Below are positions 25,382-33,450 of a stretch of 33,450 nt of DNA, in pieces. The notes under the pieces are model-generated. The model was not told the DNA's origin. It worked only from the letters and a program-made list of their open reading frames with translations, and made no database searches. The position numbers were made by a program, and so were the translations under genes. Origin of the DNA: CAZVWW01 sp964631265 (GTDB lineage: Bacteria > Thermotogota > Thermotogae > MWEM01); assembly GCA_964631265.1 (NCBI GenBank), contig CAZVWW010000013.1:1-33450 (forward strand), written 5' to 3'. Positions within the stretch are counted from its first letter, which is position 1; every line of letters begins with the position of its first letter.

Positions 25382-27156
25382 TTCTCACCTGCCTCATGAA
25401 TGGCATCGAAAGGACAAACCTGTGCACAGACAGCACAGCCAACACATGAATAGGGATCAATAGAAGCACCCTCGTCTTTGTTGAACGAGATGGAGGGACA
25501 GCCAATCTTCAGACATATCCTGCATTTTTGGCATTTTTCAACATCCACTTCAAATACGGTTGAGGGGAGTTTGAATTCCCTTTTCTCCTCCTCGTGAAGC
25601 TTTTTCAAGACACAGGGCCATTTGGTGATGATAACTGAAGGCTCGTTCAGTTCCATGCTCTTGTCTATCGCCTTTCTCACCTCTTCCAGCTTATTGGGGT
25701 TCACAACACTGATATGGTTGATGCCCAGGGCCCTGACAACTGACTCAATATCCACAATCGGGGCCTTTTTATTCATGAGGGTATAGCCCGTTCCGGGATT
25801 CTCCTGATGTCCTGTCATCCCCGTTACCCGGTTGTCCAGTATGATGATGGTGGCGTTGCTCCGGTTATAAACGATATCCAGCAGGCTGGTCATGCCCGAG
25901 TGAAAGAAGGTTGAGTCTCCCACAATACCGAAGACCCTCCGCTTGTCCCCGCTTTTTTCAAAGACCTTTGCGAATCCATGGGCAGCACTCACACCGGCTC
26001 CCATACAGATCACACTGTCCATCGCATTCAGCGGGTCTGCTGCGCCGAGTGTGTAACAGCCGATATCCCCCGTAATCACAATGTCCTTTTTCTGACTGAG
26101 TTCATAGAAGAGGCCTCTGTGCGGACAGCCTGAACAAAGCGTTGGTGGCCGGGGCACAACCTTGTCCGGATTTGTTTTCTCATAGGAATCATTTTCCCCG
26201 GTCAAACCCGTTTTGACAATCTCGGGATTAAGCTCTCCGGTTACCGGTATCTGCTCTTTACCGACACAGTCAATACCAAGGGCCTTTATCTGTAGTTCAA
26301 GGTAAGGATCGTTCTCTTCCACTACATAGATTGTATCGAATCTCCCGGCAAAATCGATGATCGTCTTGTCCGGAATCGGATGGGTAAACCCGAGTTTCAA
26401 ATAGGACGCCTTCTCCTTGAACACCTCCAGGGCATATTGATAAGAGATCCCTGAAGTGATGATTCCGATGTTGGTGTCTTTGTTGATGATCTCCCTATTC
26501 ATATCTGTTGTATTGGAAAACTCCCGGAGTTTTACCAGCTTCTTCTCAAGCTCAACATGATGTCTCCGGCACGCTGCCGGCGTTGCCACAAACTTGGGTA
26601 TATTCCGTTCATAGTCGCGAACCCCCGCCCCGTCTCTTTCACCAAGCTCCACAACACTCTTACTGTGACAGATCCTGGTGGTTATCCTGAGGAGTACCGG
26701 GATGTCATATGCCTCGCTCAGTTCAAAGGCCTTAATGGTCATATCCTTGGCTTCCTGGCTGTCTGAGGGCTCAAACATGGGCAGTTTGGCGTGCAGGGCA
26801 TAGTATCGGTTGTCCTGTTCATTCTGCGAGGAATGCAGTCCCGGATCATCCGCGGTGACATACACACACCCGCCGTTCACCCCGAGATACGCATGGGTGA
26901 ATATGGGATCGGCGGCAACGTTCATCCCCACCAGTTTCATTGCTGAAATGGCTCTGGCTCCTGCCATGGAGGCTCCGACAACAACCTCGGCCGCCACTTT
27001 TTCATTGGGTGCCCATTCGGAATAAATCTCATCGTATTGGGCCATGCTCTCAAAGATCTCGGTGCTTGGTGTCCCCGGATAAGCGGAGCCCACCGTTACG
27101 CCGGCCTCATAAGCTCCTCTTGCCACGGCTTCATTACCGGTCAGTAATTTTTTCAT
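25378..27156 (-). CDS. iorA: Indolepyruvate:ferredoxin oxidoreductase, alpha subunit
   Basis: This 592-residue subunit has the PYR-type domain first (about 1-180, GNEAVARGAYEAGVTVGSAYPGTPSTEI split at GNEAVARGAYE and SAYPGTPSTEIF), a middle domain, then the ThDP-binding domain (about 350-520: TLCSGCPHRG, TGDIGCYTLG, GDSTFFHSGM, NRVTGMTGHQENP). It ends in two ferredoxin-type [4Fe-4S] clusters, CQKCRICLKIGCP and CVGCAVCAQVCPF. It degrades the transaminated forms of tryptophan, phenylalanine and tyrosine in anaerobes. GGGGGAGA lies just before the ATG. It is 50 bases downstream of the TSUP gene and heads the 2-oxoacid oxidation group. Confidence 0.96.
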   Translation of the reverse strand: MKKLLTGNEAVARGAYEAGVTVGSAYPGTPSTEIFESMAQYDEIYSEWAPNEKVAAEVVVGASMAGARAISAMKLVGMNVAADPIFTHAYLGVNGGCVYVTADDPGLHSSQNEQDNRYYALHAKLPMFEPSDSQEAKDMTIKAFELSEAYDIPVLLRITTRICHSKSVVELGERDGAGVRDYERNIPKFVATPAACRRHHVELEKKLVKLREFSNTTDMNREIINKDTNIGIITSGISYQYALEVFKEKASYLKLGFTHPIPDKTIIDFAGRFDTIYVVEENDPYLELQIKALGIDCVGKEQIPVTGELNPEIVKTGLTGENDSYEKTNPDKVVPRPPTLCSGCPHRGLFYELSQKKDIVITGDIGCYTLGAADPLNAMDSVICMGAGVSAAHGFAKVFEKSGDKRRVFGIVGDSTFFHSGMTSLLDIVYNRSNATIIILDNRVTGMTGHQENPGTGYTLMNKKAPIVDIESVVRALGINHISVVNPNKLEEVRKAIDKSMELNEPSVIITKWPCVLKKLHEEEKREFKLPSTVFEVDVEKCQKCRICLKIGCPSISFNKDEGASIDPYSCVGCAVCAQVCPFDAIHEAGEK

Positions 27157-27206
27157 TTCTCTCCCCCGTTTCTTTTAGTTTTACTGTTATTGTTAAACTG
27201 ATCAAT

Positions 27207-27959
27207 TTAAAAGAATAAATATCTTAATGCACTCACGATAACAGCCACAAAGACGATATACCGGATGAAACCGGCGCCTTTTTTCAAAGCTGTGTTTGTG
27301 GCAATATAGGCCCCTGTCATACCGCCCAGGGCCAGAAACGCGCCGGCAACAAAATTCACTTTGCCGTTTACCGCAAAGATCACAAGAGAAATGATCGTGT
27401 AGCACATGATCACAAAGACCTTTGTGGCGTTTGTCTTGACCAGATCAAAGCCTTCCACAAGCACCAGACCGGTCATCAGGAAGAATCCGACCCCGGCCTG
27501 CAGAAACCCGCCGTATATCCCTATAATAAAAAAGACAAGGATGGAGAGCCAGTTCCTTCTCTTGACCTTTCTTTCTTTTGTCCACAGATTGGGTTTAAAG
27601 ATGACGAGGATACTCAAACCGAGGAAGATGAATCCAACGATGTTCTTCAGCATCTCCTCATTGATCTCAACAGCTATTGAAGCGCCGATAATGGCTCCCG
27701 CCGTGGTGGGAACGGCCAGAAAGGCGGCCCGTTTCAGAGGGAGCTTCCCCCCCTTTGCAAATTTACCGGCTGACATCATGTTGGAGAAGAGGATGCCGAT
27801 ACGGTTCGTTCCGTTGGCGACCCCCAGATCCAGTCCGACAAGGGAAAGAGCCGGCAACGTTAGCATCGAACCACCGCCGGCCAGTACGTTCACAAACCCG
27901 GCGACACCGCCGGCTAAGAAGATCCACAGATAATCAAGCAATGTTTTCACCTTTTTCAT
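27207..27959 (-). CDS. TSUP (TauE/SafE) family membrane transporter
   Basis: The 250-residue protein has about eight hydrophobic segments in two related halves. The TSUP signature is visible in both: GFVNVLAGGGSMLTLPAL with the following GVANGTNRIGI in the first half, and GIYGGFLQAGVGFFLM with LVKTNATKV in the second. The family carries sulfur- or carboxyl-containing anions (sulfite, sulfoacetate, and in some cases organic acids). Lying just upstream of iorA, it could export an acid product of amino-acid oxidation or import a related anion, but that is inference. Its promoter faces that of the NAD synthetase gene. The ribosome-binding site is weak. Confidence 0.88.
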   Translation of the reverse strand: MKKVKTLLDYLWIFLAGGVAGFVNVLAGGGSMLTLPALSLVGLDLGVANGTNRIGILFSNMMSAGKFAKGGKLPLKRAAFLAVPTTAGAIIGASIAVEINEEMLKNIVGFIFLGLSILVIFKPNLWTKERKVKRRNWLSILVFFIIGIYGGFLQAGVGFFLMTGLVLVEGFDLVKTNATKVFVIMCYTIISLVIFAVNGKVNFVAGAFLALGGMTGAYIATNTALKKGAGFIRYIVFVAVIVSALRYLFF

Positions 27960-27988
27960 AAAATATGGAGACTGTAAAAATCAAAAAG

Positions 27989-27997
27989 ATTATAACA
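27989..27997 (-). promoter_or_regulatory. Extended -10 promoter of the TSUP gene
   Basis: On the minus strand the sequence TG-T-TATAAT forms an extended -10 element, predicting a transcription start near 27982 and a leader of about 23 bases. No good -35 is needed or seen. It probably drives the TSUP-iorA-iorB group. Confidence 0.6.
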
Positions 27998-28034
27998 TCC
28001 TTGAGTAGAATTCCCATGGGGTCTTCTTTCCTTA

Positions 28035-28043
28035 TGCTATAAT
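28035..28043 (+). promoter_or_regulatory. Extended -10 promoter of the NAD synthetase gene
   Basis: On the plus strand the sequence TG-C-TATAAT forms an extended -10 element, predicting a start near 28050 and a leader of about 23 bases. It lies about 40 bases from the divergent TSUP -10 box, so the two promoters share one short control region. Confidence 0.62.
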
Positions 28044-28072
28044 TCAACGGAACAGGAAAGGGGTTTTTTTTG

Positions 28073-29737
28073 ATGAATCGTTTAAGAATCGCCATCAACC
28101 AGCTCAATCAATCCCCCGGTGACTGGAAAGGCAATACCGAACGGATCAAATCCGGGATATTAATGGGGGAGGATGTCTCAGCTGACATTGTCGTCTTTCC
28201 GGCTCTCAGTATAACAGGGCCTTCATACGGTCAGCTGGATAAACGAAACGCCTTTATCGAAACGAATTTAGCAAAAACTGAGCAGATCATCCGCTGGACG
28301 AAAGGTAAATCACCTGTTGTGATATTCGGGTTTTTGAATGCAGAAGGGCAAAAAGCCACGGCAGTTGCCTTTAACGGAAAGACCGTGAAAATTTTTTCAT
28401 CCGGTGAAGAGATGCCCTTCTTTCACGTGAACAATACGGTTTGTTCCATCTGTACAGGCGATACGCTCAGGCTGACTGAAAAAAACAGGTCCCGGATTAG
28501 AGAGAAACGGGTTGATGTCGTTTTCCATCCTGTCGCATCGACTTTCACGGCAGGTCTCATTGAAAAGACGGAACAAATTGCGCAGGTGATTGCAGCTGGT
28601 TCAAAATCAGCCTATGTTGCTGCCAATCAATCCGGTACTGTTGACAGTAACTGCTTTTACGGATCCAGCTTTGCTGTCAGCGAAAAAGGCGAGATCATAA
28701 CCCGGGCAAACAGCTTCCAGGAAGATTTTTGTGTATTTGATTTTAAGCCTGGAAAAAAACACATTCAAACACCCGGGGCATTGCAATCCGCTTCTTCGGA
28801 AGACCCTCAACCGGTGATTATCCTGGATAGAAGCGAGCGTAAAAAGCCCGATATTGCCGTTAAAAAGGCCCGTTTACCCCTGGATGAAGAGCAACTCTAC
28901 AAAGCACTCACACAATCCATAAGAGATTATACCGAAAAGAACGGGTTTTCAAAAGTTGTTATCGGTTTGAGTGGTGGCATTGATTCAAGCCTCGTTGCCG
29001 CCCTTTCAGTAAAGGCATTGGGAAGTAACAGAGTGACGGGGATTATGATGCCTTCCCGCTTCAGCTCAAAGGGGAGTTTAACGGATTCGGAGAAGTTGGC
29101 GGAAAACCTCGGGATTAAGACCTACACTGTTCCCATCAAACGGGTTTATGAGACGATGATGGAGGAGCTCGGCCCTGTTTTCGGCAAACGCCAATTCAAC
29201 ACAACAGATGAGAATGTTCAGGCACGTGTTCGGGGGAACTACCTCATGGCTCTTTCAAATGAATTCGGCTGGCTCGTTCTCAACACCGGAAACAAGAGTG
29301 AGGCTGCTATGGGCTATTCCACACTCTATGGCGATACGATTGGCGGCTATGCCCCGTTGTCTGATCTGTTCAAGACAGATTGTTACCGGCTGGCAAAATA
29401 CATCAACTCGCTTGATGAAAACCCCGTTATTCCAGAAGACGTTATCACGAAGGCCCCTTCAGCCGAATTGGCCCCGGATCAGAAAGATCAGGATTCGCTT
29501 CCGCCATACGAGCAGATAGACAACATTTTAAGATTGATGCTGGAAGACGGGTTGAACTGCAAAGAGATCTCAGAAAGAGGATTTGAATTCAAAACAGTCC
29601 AAAAGGTCTTCCGGTTGCTCAGGACCAGTGAATATAAAAGAAGACAGGAACCGCTCGGCCCCATTTTGTCATATTCAAGCCTGTCAGACGATCTTGGTCT
29701 TCCTGTTACCAATAACTTCAGAGAAGAGGAACTTTAA
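28073..29737 (+). CDS. nadE: NAD+ synthetase with degenerate N-terminal nitrilase domain
   Basis: I start at ATG 28073, preceded by GGAAAGGGG, rather than the TTG one codon earlier; the protein has 554 residues. The C-terminal synthetase domain is intact: the pyrophosphatase P-loop LSGGIDSS with Ser300 and Asp304, then NTGNKSEAAMGYSTLYGD and KAPSAELAPDQKDQDSLPPY. It amidates nicotinic acid adenine dinucleotide to NAD+. The N-terminal nitrilase-like domain (about 1-250), which normally frees ammonia from glutamine, looks decayed: the catalytic Glu of the F-P-E-L motif is Ala44 (FPALSITG), the Lys-containing H-L-P-N-Y-G-V-F-D-E segment is deleted, and only the Cys remains (Cys127 in SICTGD). 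It probably uses free ammonia or ammonia from another source. The ammonia supply of an amino-acid fermenter could allow this; that is inference. Confidence 0.9.
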   Translation: MNRLRIAINQLNQSPGDWKGNTERIKSGILMGEDVSADIVVFPALSITGPSYGQLDKRNAFIETNLAKTEQIIRWTKGKSPVVIFGFLNAEGQKATAVAFNGKTVKIFSSGEEMPFFHVNNTVCSICTGDTLRLTEKNRSRIREKRVDVVFHPVASTFTAGLIEKTEQIAQVIAAGSKSAYVAANQSGTVDSNCFYGSSFAVSEKGEIITRANSFQEDFCVFDFKPGKKHIQTPGALQSASSEDPQPVIILDRSERKKPDIAVKKARLPLDEEQLYKALTQSIRDYTEKNGFSKVVIGLSGGIDSSLVAALSVKALGSNRVTGIMMPSRFSSKGSLTDSEKLAENLGIKTYTVPIKRVYETMMEELGPVFGKRQFNTTDENVQARVRGNYLMALSNEFGWLVLNTGNKSEAAMGYSTLYGDTIGGYAPLSDLFKTDCYRLAKYINSLDENPVIPEDVITKAPSAELAPDQKDQDSLPPYEQIDNILRLMLEDGLNCKEISERGFEFKTVQKVFRLLRTSEYKRRQEPLGPILSYSSLSDDLGLPVTNNFREEEL

Positions 29738-29753
29738 AATATCTAAACGGAAA

Positions 29754-31133
29754 TTATACCGTCTCTTTTTCGGGAAGCCTTCTGATGGTCTTGAAGATCT
29801 TTTTCAGCGTAAAGGAGAGCCAGACATACATCACCACAACATCAATATACTCTGATATCGGAAAGGCATACCACATGTTCTCAAATGTCCATATACGCGA
29901 CAGCAGGTATATGACCGGCAGCAGGATCCCGATCTGCCTGAGGAAAGAGACGACAAGGCTGTTGACCCCTTTACCCAAAGCCTGGAAGGTGACAGCGCCG
30001 ATAATCGAGGCGCCGATGACGGGAAAGCCAAGGGCAATTCGCCTCAGTGCCTGAACCCCGATTTTGATTAATTCAGGGTTGGAGTTGAAGAGTCTTATTA
30101 GATTTTCCGGGAAAAACCGGAAGAGGACAAAGCCTATAAACGTTATGGATGTGGCGATTAAAAAGCCTGTTACCAGTGTCTCCTTCATCCGCTTGATATC
30201 GCCTCGGCCGTAATTATAGCCCATGATCGGGATATAGCCCTGTCCCAAACCAAATACAGGCATCAGAATAAAGGACTGGAGTCTGAAGAATATCCCCATA
30301 ATGGCGATCGCATAGATGTTATACGACCCCGCAATCTTGTTGATGACCCCTATAGTGACACTGGCCAGCATCTGCATGAACATGGCCGGTAGCCCCACTT
30401 TGTAAATCTCGATGATGATGGAGAAATCAACCTTGAAATTTCTCGGTGAGATCTTCAAATCATCCGTTTTTGCCTTCAACGCATAAATCAGAAAGACACC
30501 ACTGACACCCCTTGAAAAGACAGTTGCCAGTGCGGCTCCTCTGACACCCATCTCGGGAAAGATACCAATCCCGAATATCAGAAATGGATCGAGTATAATA
30601 TTGGTAACAGCACCAATAATCAGCGCTATCATAGGGGTGAAGGTATTCCCCTCTCCCCTGATAATATTGTTGGTGATCATGGGAAAGAACATCGCAATCG
30701 AGCCCATCATAATGATCCGGATATAATCTCCCCCGGGCCTTATCAAAACCGTTCGATCACTGAAGATCCTGATGATATCATCAGCGAACAACCACCCGAT
30801 CATCATGATGACAAGCCAGTACATAACACTCAGAAAAATCGCATTCTCCGCCGCGAGACTGGCCTCTTTTATTCTCTTCTCCCCAAGTCTCCTGGCAATA
30901 AGGGAACTGGTGCCCACACCGGTGCCCACGCCTATCGAGATCAGAACCATCTGGACGGGAAAGGCGAGAGAAAGGGCTGAAAGGGCCTCTTCACTCACTC
31001 TTCCGACATACATGGTATCCACCACATTGTAAAGCGCCTGTGTTCCCATCCCAATCATAGCCGGAATCGCCAGTCTGAACATCAGGGGGATGATCGGTTC
31101 GGTACCCATCCTCGTCGATGTTGTTTTTCTCAT
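29754..31133 (-). CDS. MATE-family multidrug/metabolite efflux transporter
   Basis: I choose ATG 31133 (MRKTTSTRMGTEPI), preceded by GGTGA, over an upstream TTG that would add an uncharacteristic leader; this gives 459 residues, the usual MATE length. About twelve membrane segments in two halves are visible. The first half opens PLMFRLAIPAMIGMGTQALYNVVDTMYVGR, split here as AIPAMIGMGTQALYN and VDTMYVGR, a pattern typical of the NorM/DinF superfamily; the second includes GLGQGYIPIMGYNYG. Such proteins export cationic drugs or metabolites using Na+ or H+ gradients. It is convergent with nadE, with only 16 bases between the stops and no hairpin between them. It has its own promoter and lies downstream of the clpC terminator. 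Confidence 0.93.
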   Translation of the reverse strand: MRKTTSTRMGTEPIIPLMFRLAIPAMIGMGTQALYNVVDTMYVGRVSEEALSALSLAFPVQMVLISIGVGTGVGTSSLIARRLGEKRIKEASLAAENAIFLSVMYWLVIMMIGWLFADDIIRIFSDRTVLIRPGGDYIRIIMMGSIAMFFPMITNNIIRGEGNTFTPMIALIIGAVTNIILDPFLIFGIGIFPEMGVRGAALATVFSRGVSGVFLIYALKAKTDDLKISPRNFKVDFSIIIEIYKVGLPAMFMQMLASVTIGVINKIAGSYNIYAIAIMGIFFRLQSFILMPVFGLGQGYIPIMGYNYGRGDIKRMKETLVTGFLIATSITFIGFVLFRFFPENLIRLFNSNPELIKIGVQALRRIALGFPVIGASIIGAVTFQALGKGVNSLVVSFLRQIGILLPVIYLLSRIWTFENMWYAFPISEYIDVVVMYVWLSFTLKKIFKTIRRLPEKETV

Positions 31134-31186
31134 CTGATCACCAGATTTCCTTAATTGTTTAGTTAGTAAATGCAACTATTTTCACC

Positions 31187-31215
31187 ATTCTATCATACCT
31201 GGGGGATAAAAACAA
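31187..31215 (-). promoter_or_regulatory. Promoter of the MATE gene
   Basis: On the minus strand TTGTTT (31210-31215) and TAGAAT (31187-31192) are spaced by exactly 17 bases, and a TG lies one base before the -10, making it extended. The predicted start is near 31180, giving a leader of about 47 bases. The leader contains an AT-rich partly repeated stretch around 31151-31172 (TTAATTGTTTAGTTAGTAAA) that could hold an operator, but I cannot name one. Confidence 0.6.
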
Positions 31216-31230
31216 CTCTTCTTTGAAGTG

Positions 31231-31269
31231 AAAAAAAAAGACTCCCCGCTTATTCAGCGGGAAGTCTTT
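31231..31269 (-). terminator. Intrinsic terminator of clpC
   Basis: Fourteen-base arms (31237-31250 and 31256-31269) around a five-base loop form a stem with GGGGAGTC/GACTTCCC core; the one mismatch becomes a G-U pair in the minus-strand RNA. The minus strand continues into a run of T. It begins 23 bases past the clpC stop. Confidence 0.88.
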
Positions 31270-31291
31270 TTCCAACTATCAATAGTTCTGT

Positions 31292-33450
31292 TTACTCTTC
31301 TTCTTTGTAGATCACTTCAAATTGCAGCTTTCCGGCTTCATCTGATTCTCCGAGGACTCTGACGGTGCTGTATTCCTGTATCCTGTCTTCAAGCAGCATA
31401 TCGGAGAGCGGTACCTCTATGTATTTTTCGATTGCCCTTCTCATCGGTCTTGCGCCGAAATCCAGGTCGTATCCCACCTTCGATAAAAAGGCCTTTGCTT
31501 CTTCCGAGAGTTCCACCTTGATATGTTTTTCGACGATCCGCTCATTCAGTCTTTTTATCATCAGTTCGGCAATCTGTTTGACATGTTCTTCATCAAGATT
31601 CTTGAAGACAACGATACTGTCAAGACGGTTGATGAGTTCCGGCTTGAAGTGTTTCTTAAGTTCATCCATGACGATCTTCTGTTTTTCGATTTCCTCATCT
31701 TTATCGGTGCCAAATCCAACGGTTCTTGACCCGTCTATCAGTTTTTCTCCTCCGATATTACTGGTCATGATGATGACGGCATTTCTGAAATCAACAATAT
31801 GTCCCTGTCCGTCGGTCATTCTGCCATCCTCAAGCAGCTGAAGCAGAACATTGTAGACCTCGGGATGGGCTTTTTCAATCTCATCGAGCAGTACCACAGA
31901 ATAGGGGCGTCTTCTAACAGCTTCGGTCAGCTGACCGCCCTCTTCATATCCCACATATCCCGGAGAAGCTCCGAGAAGTCGGGAAACAGCGATCTTTTCT
32001 GTGTATTCAGACATATCCAGCCGGACAAGCGCCTCACTGCTTCCAAAGAGTTTTTCCGCCAGGGTCTTGGCGAGCTCCGTCTTACCGACACCGGTCGGTC
32101 CGAGAAAAAGGAAGGAGCCTGTAGGTCTCTTCGGATCCTTCAATCCGGATCTGGAGCGACGGATGGCCTGTGAGACAATCTGAACCGCCTCATTCTGGTT
32201 AATAATACTCTGATGCAGCAGCTCCTCGAGATTGAGTATCTTGTCTTTTTCCGATTGCAGCATCTTCGATGTTGGTATACCGGTCCACTTCTCAACAACC
32301 TCTGCAATGGTGTACTCGTTCACAATCTTTGCCTTCTTTTCCTGTTTTTCCTTCCAGTTCTCATATTTCAGCTCATAATCTTCTTTGAGTTTTTCCGCTT
32401 CATATTTCAACCTTGCAGCAGATTCATAATCGCCTTTTTCAGCGACTTCTTTAATCTCTTCCTGCTTCTCGTTCAGTTCCTTCTCGACCTCTGCTATGTT
32501 ATTGGGGACATAAGTGGTTTCTATTTTGACTTTGGAGGCCGCTTCATCGATTAAGTCAATCGCCTTGTCCGGGAGATATCGCTCGGTTATATACCGGTCG
32601 GACAACTTAACCGCAGCCTCTATCGCATTCTGCGTTATTCTAACCCCGTGATGCTTTTCGAATTCATCACGAACACCGGTCAGTATCTCAACGGCATCAT
32701 CAATTGACGGTTCTTCTATCATGACTTTCTGGAATCTTCTTTCCAATGCTTTGTCTTTTTCAATGTTCTTTCTGTACTCATCGAGGGTTGTTGCCCCGAT
32801 GCATTTCATCTCTCCTCTGGCGAGTGCAGGTTTCATCAGGTTCGCCGCATCCATGGAACCCTCTGTACCGCCTGTGCCGACAACGGTATGAATCTCATCG
32901 ATAAAAAGGATGATCTCCCCTTCTTTTTTCTTGATCCCGTCGATAACACCTTTCATCCGCTCTTCAAATTCACCGCGGAATTTTGTTCCGGCAACCAATC
33001 TCCCCATGTCGAGTGAGAGTATGACCTTGCCCTTCAGATATTCCGGGATGTTCCCGTCAACAATACGCTGAGCCAATCCTTCAGCAACAGCCGTTTTGCC
33101 TACACCGGAATCACCGACCAGGACGGGGTTGTTCTTTGTCTTTCTTCCGATGATCTGGATGACCCTTCTTATCTCGTCATCACGTCCAATAACAGGCATC
33201 AGTTTCTTCTCTTTTGCCATTTTACACAGATCGGTGGTGTACTTCTGGAGGGGACCGAGGTTCTCCTTCTCCTTTGTCCCTCCCGATGCCCTCAGTTGCC
33301 TGATGTTGGCATAAACGGATTCGAGGATTACCTTGTGGTTCTCAAGGATCATTGAGGCCTTGCTGCTTTCCACCTTTAAAATCCCAAGGAGTAAATGTTC
33401 TCCGCCGACTTTGTTATCCTGCATTCTCTGGGCTTCCTTCTTGGACCCTT
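31292..33450 (-). CDS. clpC: ATP-dependent Clp protease ATP-binding subunit ClpC (partial, N-terminus beyond window)
   Basis: The reading frame runs off the right edge, so the true start is outside the window; 719 codons are visible. The first visible residues GSKKEAQRM, then VGGEHLLLGIL, are the second repeat of the Clp N-domain. The first AAA+ module has Walker A GDSGVGKTA and Walker B IILFIDEIHTVVG. The middle domain contains a UVR-like segment, EKGDYESAARLKYEAEKL, which marks ClpC rather than ClpA or ClpB. The second AAA+ module has GPTGVGKTE, VVLLDEIEKAHPEV and the loop TVGFG, the V-G-F type that docks ClpC to ClpP. It unfolds proteins for ClpP degradation. CtsR, McsA, McsB and ClpP genes are not visible; upstream partners could lie beyond the edge. 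A terminator follows. Confidence 0.95.
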   Translation of the reverse strand, partial: GSKKEAQRMQDNKVGGEHLLLGILKVESSKASMILENHKVILESVYANIRQLRASGGTKEKENLGPLQKYTTDLCKMAKEKKLMPVIGRDDEIRRVIQIIGRKTKNNPVLVGDSGVGKTAVAEGLAQRIVDGNIPEYLKGKVILSLDMGRLVAGTKFRGEFEERMKGVIDGIKKKEGEIILFIDEIHTVVGTGGTEGSMDAANLMKPALARGEMKCIGATTLDEYRKNIEKDKALERRFQKVMIEEPSIDDAVEILTGVRDEFEKHHGVRITQNAIEAAVKLSDRYITERYLPDKAIDLIDEAASKVKIETTYVPNNIAEVEKELNEKQEEIKEVAEKGDYESAARLKYEAEKLKEDYELKYENWKEKQEKKAKIVNEYTIAEVVEKWTGIPTSKMLQSEKDKILNLEELLHQSIINQNEAVQIVSQAIRRSRSGLKDPKRPTGSFLFLGPTGVGKTELAKTLAEKLFGSSEALVRLDMSEYTEKIAVSRLLGASPGYVGYEEGGQLTEAVRRRPYSVVLLDEIEKAHPEVYNVLLQLLEDGRMTDGQGHIVDFRNAVIIMTSNIGGEKLIDGSRTVGFGTDKDEEIEKQKIVMDELKKHFKPELINRLDSIVVFKNLDEEHVKQIAELMIKRLNERIVEKHIKVELSEEAKAFLSKVGYDLDFGARPMRRAIEKYIEVPLSDMLLEDRIQEYSTVRVLGESDEAGKLQFEVIYKEEE

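Noticed and set aside
27406..27933. A 175-codon plus-strand frame opposite the TSUP gene
   Set aside because: Pro/Arg/Thr-rich with no start signal; the TSUP gene on the minus strand has clear family motifs.
31365..31841. A 158-codon plus-strand frame opposite clpC
   Set aside because: Serine-rich translation of the antisense of a certain ClpC region; a shadow.

Overview
The window is gene-dense bacterial DNA. Almost every gene lies on the minus strand; only a serine peptidase (938-2947) and an NAD synthetase (28073-29737) lie on the plus strand. No gap longer than 180 bases lacks a gene. I see no tRNA, rRNA, insertion sequence, CRISPR array or phage gene. The content points to an anaerobic, amino-acid-fermenting bacterium: lysine 2,3-aminomutase, indolepyruvate:ferredoxin oxidoreductase and a second 2-oxoacid:ferredoxin oxidoreductase sit together, alongside a GH57 glucanotransferase, a long-form hibernation factor, ClpC and HD-GYP proteins. 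There is no 16S or other good marker, so I do not assign a phylum. TTG and GTG starts are common.

Layout, left to right. 1-179: no gene, with a perfect 20-bp hairpin terminator. 180-818: an unknown lipoprotein (minus). 938-2947: an S9 peptidase (plus), separated by a shared terminator from the next block. 3055-18077 (minus, so transcribed from high to low coordinate): RNase G, GH57 glucanotransferase, PNPase, M16 peptidase, two tandem HD-GYP proteins, an alkaline-phosphatase-superfamily hydrolase, an unusual L9-like/NYN nuclease fusion, then the ATPase and two permeases of a nucleoside-type ABC importer. Most junctions are overlaps or gaps under 35 nt. 18230-18796: hibernation promoting factor with its own terminator. 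18921-27959 (minus): TSUP transporter, iorA, iorB, 2-oxoacid oxidoreductase beta and gamma, an undecaprenol/diacylglycerol kinase, CheB, CoaD, KamA and a P-loop protein. 28073-29737: NAD synthetase, diverging from the TSUP gene. 29754-31133: a MATE transporter. 31292 to the right edge: ClpC, cut by the window.

Functionally, the 19-27 kb block reads as amino-acid catabolism: KamA makes beta-lysine, and the ferredoxin oxidoreductases oxidise 2-oxoacids from transamination to acyl-CoA and reduced ferredoxin. The 7-18 kb block mixes RNA turnover (RNase G, PNPase and the NYN-domain fusion) with cyclic-di-GMP-type signalling.

The observation I rate highest is the gene at 6629-7447. It joins a ribosomal-protein-L9-type N-terminal domain to a middle region I do not recognise and to a C-terminal NYN/Zc3h12a-like ribonuclease domain, in one 272-residue protein embedded in the RNA-turnover block. 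Second is the NAD synthetase, whose glutaminase (nitrilase) domain appears to have lost two of its three catalytic residues.
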